A DNA stretch of 18,671 nt. Source: JANNGZ01 sp031404155 (GTDB taxonomy: Bacteria > Pseudomonadota > Gammaproteobacteria > Burkholderiales > Burkholderiaceae_C). The stretch spans positions 1-18,671 of the forward strand of contig JANNGZ010000204.1 in the NCBI GenBank assembly GCA_031404155.1, written 5' to 3'. The notes under the pieces are model-generated. The model was not told the origin of the DNA. It saw nothing but the letters and a program-made list of their open reading frames with translations, and did no database searches. Position 1 is the stretch's first letter; every line of letters starts with the position of its first letter. Made by a program: the position numbers and the translations under genes. Shown piece after piece: positions 1 through 6,644 of the stretch.

Positions 1-741
1 GTTCTCCAGTTGGGCAACTATGTACCTGACATCCAGGAGCGGATGCGCAAGGCCGGCTATCCGGACCACCAACCCGGGAAGACGCTCATCATCAACCTCA
101 CGCCGGGCAAGTCCGACGGAGAGCCGGATGTTCAACGGCCGATTCCCCAGACCGCCGAACGCCATGTCTTCCTCAGCATGGATGGAACCCGGGGGTTCAT
201 CGTCGAGCAAGGCGCGCTGTCGTTCCAGACCACCGAGTACGACACGTTCCAGACGTTTGGCGAACAGTTTTTCATCGGCCTCGGCATCATCCATGACTGC
301 ATCACGCTCGCCTACTCGGACCGTATCGGCATCCGATACCTGGATGCTGTGGTACCGGTCGGCGGTGAGGCAGAGTTGAGCAAGTACTTGGCGCCAGGCG
401 TCCTCGGTCTAGCCGGTCGGATGCCCGAGGGCGTGCCCATCGGGTTGTCGCTGTCGGAGACGCACATTCCGCTGCCAGACGCCAACCTTCTGTCCAGAAC
501 CATCATTCGCAATGGCCCGCTCGGCTTTCCGATGGACCTGGAGCCGCAAGGCCTTCAAGTACCTCAGCGCTTCCAGCAAATCAACGGCATACACGCCATC
601 ATCGACACCGATGCATCGCAGAGTGGGCGTCAACCCTTCGACATCCCCAAACTGCGCGGGCGTTTGGATATGCTGCACACGAGAATCCGCATGGCTTTCG
701 AGGCCAGCGTGACCAAGTACGCCTTGAAGGCGTGGGAATGA
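1..741 (+). CDS. TIGR04255-family protein, 5'-partial
   Basis: The frame is open to the left edge: codons before the TTG at 10 read Val-Leu-Gln and continue smoothly, so the true start probably lies outside the window. About 246 residues are visible. The pattern fits the sporadically distributed TIGR04255 family: an early IQERMRKAGYP segment, then a central stretch with FQTTEYDTFQTFGEQF and the SDRIGIRYLDAVVP segment typical of the family, and a C-terminal half containing RLDMLHTRIRMAFE. The family's biochemical role is not established as far as I know; members often occur in accessory regions. No signal peptide or membrane segment is seen, so it is probably cytoplasmic. The stop TGA at 739-741 overlaps an ATG at 738 of the next gene, which suggests one transcript. 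GC is lower than in the genes after 3058, consistent with acquisition by transfer. The family call is from memory of the pattern, not a search. Confidence 0.75.
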   Translation, partial: VLQLGNYVPDIQERMRKAGYPDHQPGKTLIINLTPGKSDGEPDVQRPIPQTAERHVFLSMDGTRGFIVEQGALSFQTTEYDTFQTFGEQFFIGLGIIHDCITLAYSDRIGIRYLDAVVPVGGEAELSKYLAPGVLGLAGRMPEGVPIGLSLSETHIPLPDANLLSRTIIRNGPLGFPMDLEPQGLQVPQRFQQINGIHAIIDTDASQSGRQPFDIPKLRGRLDMLHTRIRMAFEASVTKYALKAWE

Positions 742-742
742 A

Positions 743-748
743 CAGGGG
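743..748 (+). promoter_or_regulatory. Shine-Dalgarno for the HTH gene
   Basis: AGGGGG lies 7 bases before the ATG at 756. It favours that start over the in-frame ATG at 738, which overlaps the preceding stop codon but has no comparable purine run in front of it. Confidence 0.5.
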
Positions 749-755
749 GACTTAC

Positions 756-1418
756 ATGAACGCCACAACCGGCACGCTATACGCTCACGACTACAGGCCA
801 CTCGCGAGGCGTGCAACGACGCCCGAGCTTGTTGGTAACAAGACCATGGCAGTCCTGTCGTTTGCGTACTGTGTAGCGGGGACGATGGGGCTCGTGACCC
901 CGCAGTCGCTCGAACAGCGTACCGCGACGACCAACGCCCCAGTCCACTACGAGACGGATAAGGCCGACGCGATTTTTGCTGCCCAGTCTATTGCGCTGGA
1001 GCCCACGCCCGCCCAGGCCTTGGCACGCATCCGCGAAGTGCTCAAACCCGCCGTTCTCGAACTGGCCAACCTGTTTGGCGTATCTCGTCAGGCTGTATAC
1101 GCTTGGCAGGACGGTGCACGGCCGGCGCCCGAAGCGGCCGCTCGGCTCGCCATGCTGACTCGTGCCGCTGATGTCTTTGCCACGGCGGGCGTTGCAGCGG
1201 ATACGCAGACACTGCGCCGGAAGGTGGCTGGCGGTGGCACGGTGCTCGATGCGGTATTGACCGGTGGCGACGCCGTGCAGGTCGCCCGTTCGCTTGTCCA
1301 GACCCTGCAGCGAGAGGCGGCGCAACGAGAGCGGCTGACGAAGCAGTTTGCCGGTCGTAAACGTGGCCCCGCCGCCGCTGACGACTACGGCACCCCCGCT
1401 ATGGCTGAAGGTGCCTGA
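756..1418 (+). CDS. Helix-turn-helix protein, second gene of the accessory cluster
   Basis: This is a 220-residue protein if started at ATG 756; an in-frame ATG at 738 would add six residues. A helix-turn-helix is visible at about residues 97-125, where LANLFGVSRQAVYAWQDG has the Ser-Arg-Gln-x-x-x-x-Trp pattern of XRE/phage-repressor-like DNA-binding helices. Before it, residues about 31-48 (TMAVLSFAYCVAGTMGLV) are markedly hydrophobic and could be one membrane segment or a buried helix. The C-terminal third is basic and rich in Gln, Arg and Ala. It probably binds DNA and may autoregulate the cluster, since it sits between the TIGR04255 gene and the SHDCD gene with a gap of only 11 bases after it. 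I cannot name a precise family. The low-GC character matches its neighbours. Confidence 0.7.
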   Translation: MNATTGTLYAHDYRPLARRATTPELVGNKTMAVLSFAYCVAGTMGLVTPQSLEQRTATTNAPVHYETDKADAIFAAQSIALEPTPAQALARIREVLKPAVLELANLFGVSRQAVYAWQDGARPAPEAAARLAMLTRAADVFATAGVAADTQTLRRKVAGGGTVLDAVLTGGDAVQVARSLVQTLQREAAQRERLTKQFAGRKRGPAAADDYGTPAMAEGA

Positions 1419-1429
1419 CGCGGGGTCCT

Positions 1430-2272
1430 ATGCCGGACGCGCAAAGGCACGACACTGATTGGCGCCAAGGTCACGTTCTCGCGCACGACGCAGCGCTCGC
1501 GCTTGGGTTGACTTCGACTGACGGCCCGGACCGAACAGTCGTGGTCGTGGTCTCCCATGACTGCGACATCACCAGCGCGGCCGAGCGCGAGCCCGACGTC
1601 GAGCTCATCGTAGGTCGGCGCATTGCCGTGCTCGGCGCCGACACCAACGCCAAGACGGCGCGACGTCTTCATGTTGCGTTTCGTTCTGACGAGGGAGATG
1701 TTCCCGTCGAGCTGATGGCCACGGCCAAGGTGCGAGTATCCAAACAGCAGCTGCTCAACACAACTCCGCGCGAAACATGGTGGCTCACGCCGGAAGATTT
1801 GGTGACCTTGCAGCAGTGGCTGGCCGCGCGATACCGTCGGGCTGCTTTCGCCGACGTGTTCGAGCATCGGCTCAAGGAGAAGCCGGCCAGGCTGGACAGG
1901 AAAATTGCGAAAGCCCTTGAGGTAGCTGGCAAGCACATCCTCGCCGTCTTTTTCGATGTGGACGAGGGTCACGAAATCGCTCGTGATGGCCCGGCCGACG
2001 TGTACCAGTTGCGCATCACTCTTCTCTACGACAGCACGACGGACGAGCCAACCGCATTTGCTGCGGCAGAGCAAGCAGTGAAGATCATTGAAGACGCGTT
2101 CGAGAACGCGTTCTTCGACGGCAAGTTGTGGCGCCAGATTCAGCTGCAGTCGTGCACCTCCGTGTCCGACAACGTCATGACGATTGCCGAAAGCCGCCTT
2201 CTGAAGCAATGGCGGCTCGACTACATGAGCCTGGAGAACGACCCCCAACAACCCATGCTCGAACAGGAGTGA
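1430..2272 (+). CDS. Unassigned protein with a Ser-His-Asp-Cys-Asp motif
   Basis: This is a 280-residue soluble protein; no signal peptide or membrane segment is visible. After a run of valines, a striking SHDCD motif occurs at residues 42-46, followed by acidic residues and ELIVGRRI. The clustered His, Asp and Cys side chains look suited to metal binding or catalysis, but this is inference. The middle (residues about 105-150) is charged and probably helical (LQQWLAARYRRAAF onward). The C-terminal part has alternating strands and ends in a long helix and acidic tail. The start is the ATG at 1430, 11 bases after the previous stop; the GGGG at 1422-1425 may serve as a weak ribosome site. I do not recognise a named family. 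Its place beside a TIGR04255 gene and an HTH gene, next to integrase remains, suggests a horizontally moved accessory module. Confidence 0.75.
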   Translation: MPDAQRHDTDWRQGHVLAHDAALALGLTSTDGPDRTVVVVVSHDCDITSAAEREPDVELIVGRRIAVLGADTNAKTARRLHVAFRSDEGDVPVELMATAKVRVSKQQLLNTTPRETWWLTPEDLVTLQQWLAARYRRAAFADVFEHRLKEKPARLDRKIAKALEVAGKHILAVFFDVDEGHEIARDGPADVYQLRITLLYDSTTDEPTAFAAAEQAVKIIEDAFENAFFDGKLWRQIQLQSCTSVSDNVMTIAESRLLKQWRLDYMSLENDPQQPMLEQE

Positions 2273-2287
2273 TGGGCAAGAGGCCGC

Positions 2288-2371
2288 ATGAGCAACGGCT
2301 TTCCGTCATTCCAGTCGGCGGGTTTGAACATTCAGCGCAACGCATTCGTGCCATGGAACGCGATTGACGCA
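2288..2371 (+). pseudogene. Possible truncated fourth gene of the cluster
   Basis: An ATG at 2288 lies 15 bases after the previous stop, with AGAGG at 2279-2283 and a 4-base spacer. The first 27 or so codons (beginning MSNGFPSFQSAG, ending FVPWNAID) read like a plausible protein start with mixed, mildly GC-biased third positions. After about 2371 the same frame runs antisense through the integrase fragment and becomes Arg/Pro/Ala-rich nonsense up to a stop at 2623. I therefore suspect an N-terminal stub cut at the junction. A competing short frame, 2272-2367 (31 codons, start overlapping the preceding TGA), has poorer codon bias. Either or both could be non-coding. Confidence 0.2.
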
Positions 2372-2372
2372 C

Positions 2373-2891
2373 CTACTCCTTCGGCCCGTTCATCGCCCTG
2401 CCCGCTTTGCGACACATCACCGCCCCCAGGTAGGCATTGGATGCCCGCTTGCGCGCATGCCCGGCCAGCTTGGCGACGGCTTGCCGCGCCGCCTTCTCAA
2501 CCTCCGGCGCCAGCTCGCCACCGCCGCGCACTGGCGGCTGCCGGCCCGTGCGCACCACGAACTCTTCGATCAACGCTTCGTGCCGAAGCCCGTGCGCCGT
2601 CACGCCGAGCCAGCGACTCGTGATGCCGCACTTGCCCAGGACATATCCGAATCGGTAGAGGTTGTGCTCGAGATCGTGGTACGCGTCGTGCTGCTCCCGC
2701 CGGCGTCTGGCCGACGCTGGCTCGACGTGAATTTCGCACGCGACTGAGGTCGAGGCCGGCGCGCGGGCGCCCCCTTCAGCCACTGGCGTGAACCATCGCC
2801 GCGCCGAGCGGTGTTGCGTGGCGGAGCCTTTTTTGTCTCGCAGCGTGGCGCAGTTCACGCAAAGCCGGCGATGCAGCCCAAGTCGGCGCAC
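2373..2891 (-). pseudogene. Tyrosine recombinase (integrase) C-terminal fragment
   Basis: Read on the minus strand, this frame holds the catalytic end of a tyrosine recombinase of the kind annotated as integrase domain-containing. The box HGLRH is at frame residues 100-104, giving the H-x-x-R pair. AGH is at 143-145, and the likely nucleophile is Tyr154 in NAYLG, followed by a short tail to the stop at 2373-2375. Recognisable similarity starts near residue 51 (about position 2741), and YRFGYVLGKCGI precedes the HGLRH box. The N-terminal DNA-binding domain and the first catalytic arginine are missing. The first 50 codons look like random high-GC sequence, so the ATG at 2889-2891 is probably not a real start. 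It is very likely inactive, a relic of the element that carried the genes to its left, which point towards it. Confidence 0.7.
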
Positions 2892-3057
2892 GCACCGAGC
2901 CAGAGAACCCAGTAACTACCACAGCATTTCACGCAATGGGCTCCGTTGCGAACGGAACGGCGTTCCGAAGCGAGCACCTGCCCTGGACAATTTCGTCATC
3001 GCGAATCCGTCTGGCGAAACCCTGCCCAGCCGGACCGTAAACCGCATGAGGAACTGA
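2742..3057. other. Gene-free junction and upstream region
   Basis: About 315 bases lie between the recognisable integrase fragment and the first envelope gene. I see no tRNA, no attachment-site duplication and no coding sequence with sensible composition; the open frames here are GC-driven. A run of six T at 2829-2834 follows a very small GGC/GCC pairing, too weak to call a terminator. The promoter for the envelope genes should lie in this stretch, but I could not find a convincing -35/-10 pair. A six-base-arm palindrome lies at 2953-2967. Confidence 0.5.
2953..2967. promoter_or_regulatory. Short inverted repeat upstream of the envelope block
   Basis: CGGAAC and GTTCCG form perfect 6-base arms around a 3-base GGC centre, about 90 bases before the start codon at 3058. 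It could be an operator or a small hairpin in the leader. A palindrome this short is also expected by chance in GC-rich DNA. Confidence 0.25.
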
Positions 3058-3582
3058 ATGAAAAAGCAGACTTGGATTCAAGCAGCCGCACTTTGTTTCG
3101 GCCTGGCTATCGCAGCGGGCGCTTCGGCGCGTGCGGACGTGACCAGCCAGCTCAGCGCGGTCAAGGTCACCGCGAGCGCCGACGGCAAGGAGGTGTTTGC
3201 GCCCGCGCCGAGCGTCAAGCCCGGCGAGCTGATCGAGTACCGGGTCGACTACCGCAACAAGGGCGACGAGTCAGCACGCGCGCTCGAAGTCACGCTGCCG
3301 ATTCCCGTCGGCCTGGAGTACCTGCCGAGCAGCGCCCAGCCCGCCGGTGCGCGCGCCAGCCTGGACGGCAAGGCCTACCAGGCGATGCCGCTCAAGCGCA
3401 TGGTCAAAGGCGCCGACGGCAAGGAAGTCGAACAGCTCATTCCGGTGGCCGAATACCGCTTCCTGCGCTGGAGCGCAAGCGACCTGGCCGCCGGCAAGAC
3501 GGCGCGCTACACCGCCCGCATGCGCGTCAGCAGCGGCAATGTCGTTCTGCCCGCCGCCGCGTCCGGCGCCACCGCCAAGTGA
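3058..3582 (+). CDS. Small secreted protein with one DUF11-like module
   Basis: This 174-residue protein has a classical Sec signal peptide: MKKQ, a hydrophobic core, and predicted cleavage after Ala-Arg-Ala at residue 26. The mature part is one DUF11-like (TIGR01451-type) beta-sandwich module: VKPGELIEYRVDYRNKGDES at about 53-72, then LPIPVGLEYLPSS, the usual pattern of a strand, an asparagine/glycine turn and a conserved proline-glycine-leucine. The end is Ala-rich, with no lipobox or C-terminal anchor, so it should be periplasmic or secreted. The start ATG is preceded by GAGGAA at 3048-3053, spacer 4. It is the first gene of the co-directional envelope block, 203 bases before the next gene. 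It may be a soluble subunit or cap for the larger DUF11-like proteins downstream; that role is inferred from context. Confidence 0.8.
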   Translation: MKKQTWIQAAALCFGLAIAAGASARADVTSQLSAVKVTASADGKEVFAPAPSVKPGELIEYRVDYRNKGDESARALEVTLPIPVGLEYLPSSAQPAGARASLDGKAYQAMPLKRMVKGADGKEVEQLIPVAEYRFLRWSASDLAAGKTARYTARMRVSSGNVVLPAAASGATAK

Positions 3583-3583
3583 G

Positions 3584-3600
3584 CGCCGCCCAAGGCGGCG
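3584..3600 (+). other. Hairpin just after the first envelope gene
   Basis: CGCCGCC and GGCGGCG form a 7-base stem around a CAA loop, 2 bases after the stop codon. There is no T-tract, so it is not a canonical intrinsic terminator. It may stabilise the 3' end of the message. Confidence 0.35.
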
Positions 3601-3622
3601 ACGCGAACGAAGCATCGATCCT

Positions 3623-3649
3623 GCCGGGCGCGCCCATCGCGCGCCCGGC
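3623..3649 (+). other. Strong GC hairpin in the 203-base gap
   Basis: GCCGGGCGCG (3623-3632) and CGCGCCCGGC (3640-3649) form a perfect 10-base stem with a 7-base loop. A C-rich stretch follows rather than T residues. It may act as a partial terminator, attenuator or RNA processing/stability element between the first and second envelope genes. Confidence 0.45.
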
Positions 3650-3771
3650 CCCCCTGTCCCAGCAAGCGCGCGGCTCGCCGCGGCGGGTGCTGAGCGTGTC
3701 CGTCGGCCGCTGGGCCGACCTCTTCAGCCGCGTCCCGAGTCATCCCCGCGAGTCGTTCTCCCCCATTCCAA

Positions 3772-3778
3772 AGAGGAA
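3772..3778 (+). promoter_or_regulatory. Shine-Dalgarno that fixes the start at 3786
   Basis: AGAGGAA lies 7 bases before the ATG at 3786. It decides the start, because the reading frame is open for over 800 bases further upstream. Only the ATG at 3786 gives a signal peptide. Confidence 0.75.
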
Positions 3779-3785
3779 CATCAAT

Positions 3786-6500
3786 ATGCAAGGCAATCAA
3801 CTTCAGGGCATGGCGGGGCGCTTGCGCCGCGCCGCCCTGTCGCTGGCCTGGGTCGTCGCAGGTGCGACCCTCGGCGCAGCGGCCATCGCCGCGCCGCTGG
3901 CCGGCTCCGTGATCGGCAACCAGGCCTCGGCCACGTACACCGACGCGTCGGCCGTGCCGCGCATCGCCACTTCGAACACGGTGCAAACCATCGTGCAGCA
4001 GGTCTCGAGCTTCACCCTCGTGGCCGACCAGAGCCGGCCCGCCGCGCCGGGGCAAACCGTGTACTTCCCGCACACGCTGACCAACACCGGTAACGGCAGC
4101 GACACCTTCAACCTCGCCACGGCCGATGTCGCCGGCGGCTTCGGCTTCAGCGCGATCCAGATCTTCGCCGACGCCAACGGCGACGGCGTGCCCGACAACG
4201 CCACGCCGATCACCAGCACTGGCGCCCTGGCCGCGAGCGGGGTGTTCCAGTTCGTGGTCGCCGGCACGGTGCCCGGCGGCGCCACCAGCGGCGCCACCGA
4301 CAGCATCACGATCACCGCCACCGACGTGACGCCCGCCGGCGGCACCGCCCCCGCGGTGGTCAACACCGACCTGGTCACGGTGACCGGCAACGCGGTGCTC
4401 AATGTCACCAAGTCGCTGAGTGCCACCTCGGGCCCCTCGCCTTCGACCGGCGCGATCACGATCACGCTGACCTATACCAACACCGGCAGCGCCATCGCCA
4501 CGGCGGTGACGATCACCGACGTGATCGGCTCGGGCGCCACCGCGGGCATGAGCTACGTGGCCGGCAGCGGCTTGTGGAACGGTGTCGCCACCACCGACGC
4601 CGCCGCAGGCGACCCGGCCGGCATCGCCTACGACTTCGGCATCACCGCGGGGGGCCGCATGACCGCGGTCATCGGCTCGGTGGCACCGAACGTCACCGGC
4701 ACGGTGAGCTTTCGCGTCAACGTCAACAGCGGTGTCGCTCCCGGCACCGCCAGCACGGCCAACACCGCCAACTTCAGCTACGACCCCGACGGCGCGGGCG
4801 CCGCGCCGGCCACTGCCGCCGCGCCGACCAACACCGCCACCTATACGGTGGCGCAAACCGCGGCGGTGGTCGCCAACGACGTGGGTTCGACCACGGACGC
4901 CTCGGCGGCCAACGACATCGTCAACGTGGGCGCGGTCGGCCAGGGCGCCACGGTGACCTTCGACAACAACGTGGTCAACAACGGCAACGGCAGCGACACC
5001 TTCAACATCACGATCGCCCCGGGCACCTTCCCGGCCGGCACCACCTTCTTGCTCTACCGCGCCGACGGCGTGACGCCGCTGGTGGACAGCAACGGCGACA
5101 GCATCCCGGACACGGGCCCGGTCGCTCCCGGCGCGAACACCCATGTGTTCGCGCGCGCGGTGCTGCCCTCGGGTGCCGTGAGTGCGGTGCCGGTGAGCGC
5201 GACCATGACCGCCACTTCGGTGTTCAACCCGCTGGTCAGCGACACGGTCACCGACACCCTGGCGGCCATCACCGCCAGCACGGCCGACCTGCGCAACGGT
5301 GCCGCCAACACGCTGGGTACCGGTGCCGGCCCCGAGGCCTCTGCGGTCACCACCCAGAGCGTCAACCCCGGCGCGTCGACGACCTTCGTGCTCAAGGTGA
5401 ACAACACCTCGGCCGTGGCCGACTCCTACGCGCTGGCTGCGAGCACCGACAACACCTTCGCGGCGCAAACGCTGCCCGCCGGCTGGAGCGTGAGCTTCCG
5501 TGCCGACGCCAGCGGCGCGGCCGGCGACTGCTCGGCCACCGCTGCCGTGATCACCAACAGCGGCATCGTCAACGCCGGCGCGGTGGCCACGGTTTGTGCG
5601 GTGGTCACCGTGCCGGCCAGCTCCGCGGCGGTTCCGGCCCCCGGTGTGAGCCTGTTCTTCCGTGCCCTGTCGTCGACCACCGGCGCAGGCGACCGCAAGC
5701 ATGACGCGGTGATCGTCAACACGCTACGCAACCTGACGCTGACGCCGAACAACGCCGGCCAGGTCTTCCCCGGCGGCACGATCACCTACGCGCACACGCT
5801 GGCCAACACCGGCAACGTGAGCGAAGGTGCAGTGGCCGGCCGCGTCACCTTGGCGCGCACCGACAGCCTCTCCGGCTGGACCTCGGTGGTGTACTGGGAC
5901 GCCAACAACGACGGCGTGCTCGACCCGAGCGACCCGGTGCTGACCGACCTGAGCCAGGTCACCGTGGGCACCGGCGCCGGCCTGGACGCAGGTGAATCGA
6001 CGCGCGTCTTCGTGCGCCTGTTCTCGCCCGCCACCGCCGCGATCGGCGACATCGACCTGAGCACCGTCACCGCCACCGTCACCGGTGCGATCAACGGCGT
6101 GGCCGCCCAGGCGGCGGTGTCGGCGCAAGACACCACTTCGGTGATCGCCGGCCAGGTGCGCCTGGTCAAGGAGCAGGTGTTGGATGCCAACTGCGACGGC
6201 ACCGAAGCCACTTACTCGCAGGCGCTGATCGGCGCCGGCGCGGTGCCGGGTGCTTGCATCAAGTACCGCATCACCGCGATCAACGAAGGCACCGCCGGCG
6301 TGTCCGGCCTGGTGCTCTCCGACGCCACACCCTCGGGGACGACGATCTCGTCGACCGCGCTGGGTTGCGCCGCCACGGTGAGCCAGGGCACGGTGACCGC
6401 ACCGGCCAACGCCACCGCCGGCACGGTGAGCGCCACGCTGGGCGCATTGGCCCCGGCCGCGCAAGCCACGCTGACCTTCTGCGTGCGCATCAACCCGTAG
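3786..6500 (+). CDS. Secreted multi-module DUF11-like repeat protein
   Basis: This 904-residue protein has an N-terminal Sec signal peptide (basic residues near 12-16, hydrophobic core, cleavage near AIAA at about 36). About six DUF11-like modules follow, starting near residues 75, 204, 358, 522, 651 and 791. They carry the hallmark phrases TLTNTGNGSDTF and ITDVIGSG and are rich in Thr, Ala, Gly and Asn. Four Ca-loop-like motifs are visible: DANGDGVPD at 129, DSNGDSIPD at 434, DANNDGVLD at 705 and DANCDG at 800. There is no LPXTG motif, lipobox, barrel or C-terminal helix, so it is likely released or bound by a partner. The first 300 or so residues are clearly paralogous to the start of the next gene. 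The upstream part of the open frame (2946-3785) lies over the preceding gene in another frame and is not coding. Confidence 0.85.
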   Translation: MQGNQLQGMAGRLRRAALSLAWVVAGATLGAAAIAAPLAGSVIGNQASATYTDASAVPRIATSNTVQTIVQQVSSFTLVADQSRPAAPGQTVYFPHTLTNTGNGSDTFNLATADVAGGFGFSAIQIFADANGDGVPDNATPITSTGALAASGVFQFVVAGTVPGGATSGATDSITITATDVTPAGGTAPAVVNTDLVTVTGNAVLNVTKSLSATSGPSPSTGAITITLTYTNTGSAIATAVTITDVIGSGATAGMSYVAGSGLWNGVATTDAAAGDPAGIAYDFGITAGGRMTAVIGSVAPNVTGTVSFRVNVNSGVAPGTASTANTANFSYDPDGAGAAPATAAAPTNTATYTVAQTAAVVANDVGSTTDASAANDIVNVGAVGQGATVTFDNNVVNNGNGSDTFNITIAPGTFPAGTTFLLYRADGVTPLVDSNGDSIPDTGPVAPGANTHVFARAVLPSGAVSAVPVSATMTATSVFNPLVSDTVTDTLAAITASTADLRNGAANTLGTGAGPEASAVTTQSVNPGASTTFVLKVNNTSAVADSYALAASTDNTFAAQTLPAGWSVSFRADASGAAGDCSATAAVITNSGIVNAGAVATVCAVVTVPASSAAVPAPGVSLFFRALSSTTGAGDRKHDAVIVNTLRNLTLTPNNAGQVFPGGTITYAHTLANTGNVSEGAVAGRVTLARTDSLSGWTSVVYWDANNDGVLDPSDPVLTDLSQVTVGTGAGLDAGESTRVFVRLFSPATAAIGDIDLSTVTATVTGAINGVAAQAAVSAQDTTSVIAGQVRLVKEQVLDANCDGTEATYSQALIGAGAVPGACIKYRITAINEGTAGVSGLVLSDATPSGTTISSTALGCAATVSQGTVTAPANATAGTVSATLGALAPAAQATLTFCVRINP

Positions 6501-6524
6501 CGCAGATCGAGCGCATCAGGACTC

Positions 6525-6546
6525 CCGGGCGGCTTCGGCCGCCCGG
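6525..6546 (+). terminator. GC hairpin with TTCG tetraloop, terminator-like
   Basis: CCGGGCGGC (6525-6533) and GCCGCCCGG (6538-6546) pair perfectly over 9 bases around a TTCG loop, 24 bases after the stop of the preceding gene. The UUCG loop is very stable in RNA. No T-tract follows, so termination may be partial, or the hairpin may protect the upstream message. This would let the secreted repeat protein be made in excess over the barrel gene downstream. Confidence 0.45.
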
Positions 6547-6563
6547 CCCACATCAACCGCCGT

Positions 6564-6569
6564 GAGGGG
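6564..6569 (+). promoter_or_regulatory. Shine-Dalgarno before an alternative TTG start
   Basis: GAGGGG lies 6 bases before an in-frame TTG at 6576. The ATG at 6645 gives the cleaner signal peptide but has no obvious ribosome site. The real start of the giant barrel gene is therefore open between these two, with a possible 23-residue N-terminal extension. Confidence 0.4.
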
Positions 6570-6644
6570 CAACCCTTGCGGTTTCCACTGTGCTCAGCCC
6601 TGTCGAGTGCAGCGGAAACCGAAAGCACCGATCCCCGCCACTCC

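Noticed and set aside
2819..2834. T-run after a small GGC/GCC pairing as an intrinsic terminator
   Set aside because: The stem is only three base pairs, too short to support termination.
2984..3012. TGGACA as a -35 element for the envelope block
   Set aside because: No acceptable -10 hexamer lies 16-18 bases downstream.
2788..3057. An 89-codon open frame before the first envelope gene
   Set aside because: It has no ribosome site and Arg/Ser-rich content, and ends at the start of a convincing gene. Probably chance.
2946..3785. Upstream extension of the 3786-6500 reading frame
   Set aside because: It overlaps the well-supported small secreted protein in another frame, is Arg/Gln-rich and lacks a signal peptide. 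A good ribosome site and signal peptide support 3786.
3507..5702. A 731-codon open frame on the minus strand under the DUF11 protein gene
   Set aside because: Same reason: a GC-driven shadow, very rich in Gly, Arg, Asp and His, with no recognisable motif.
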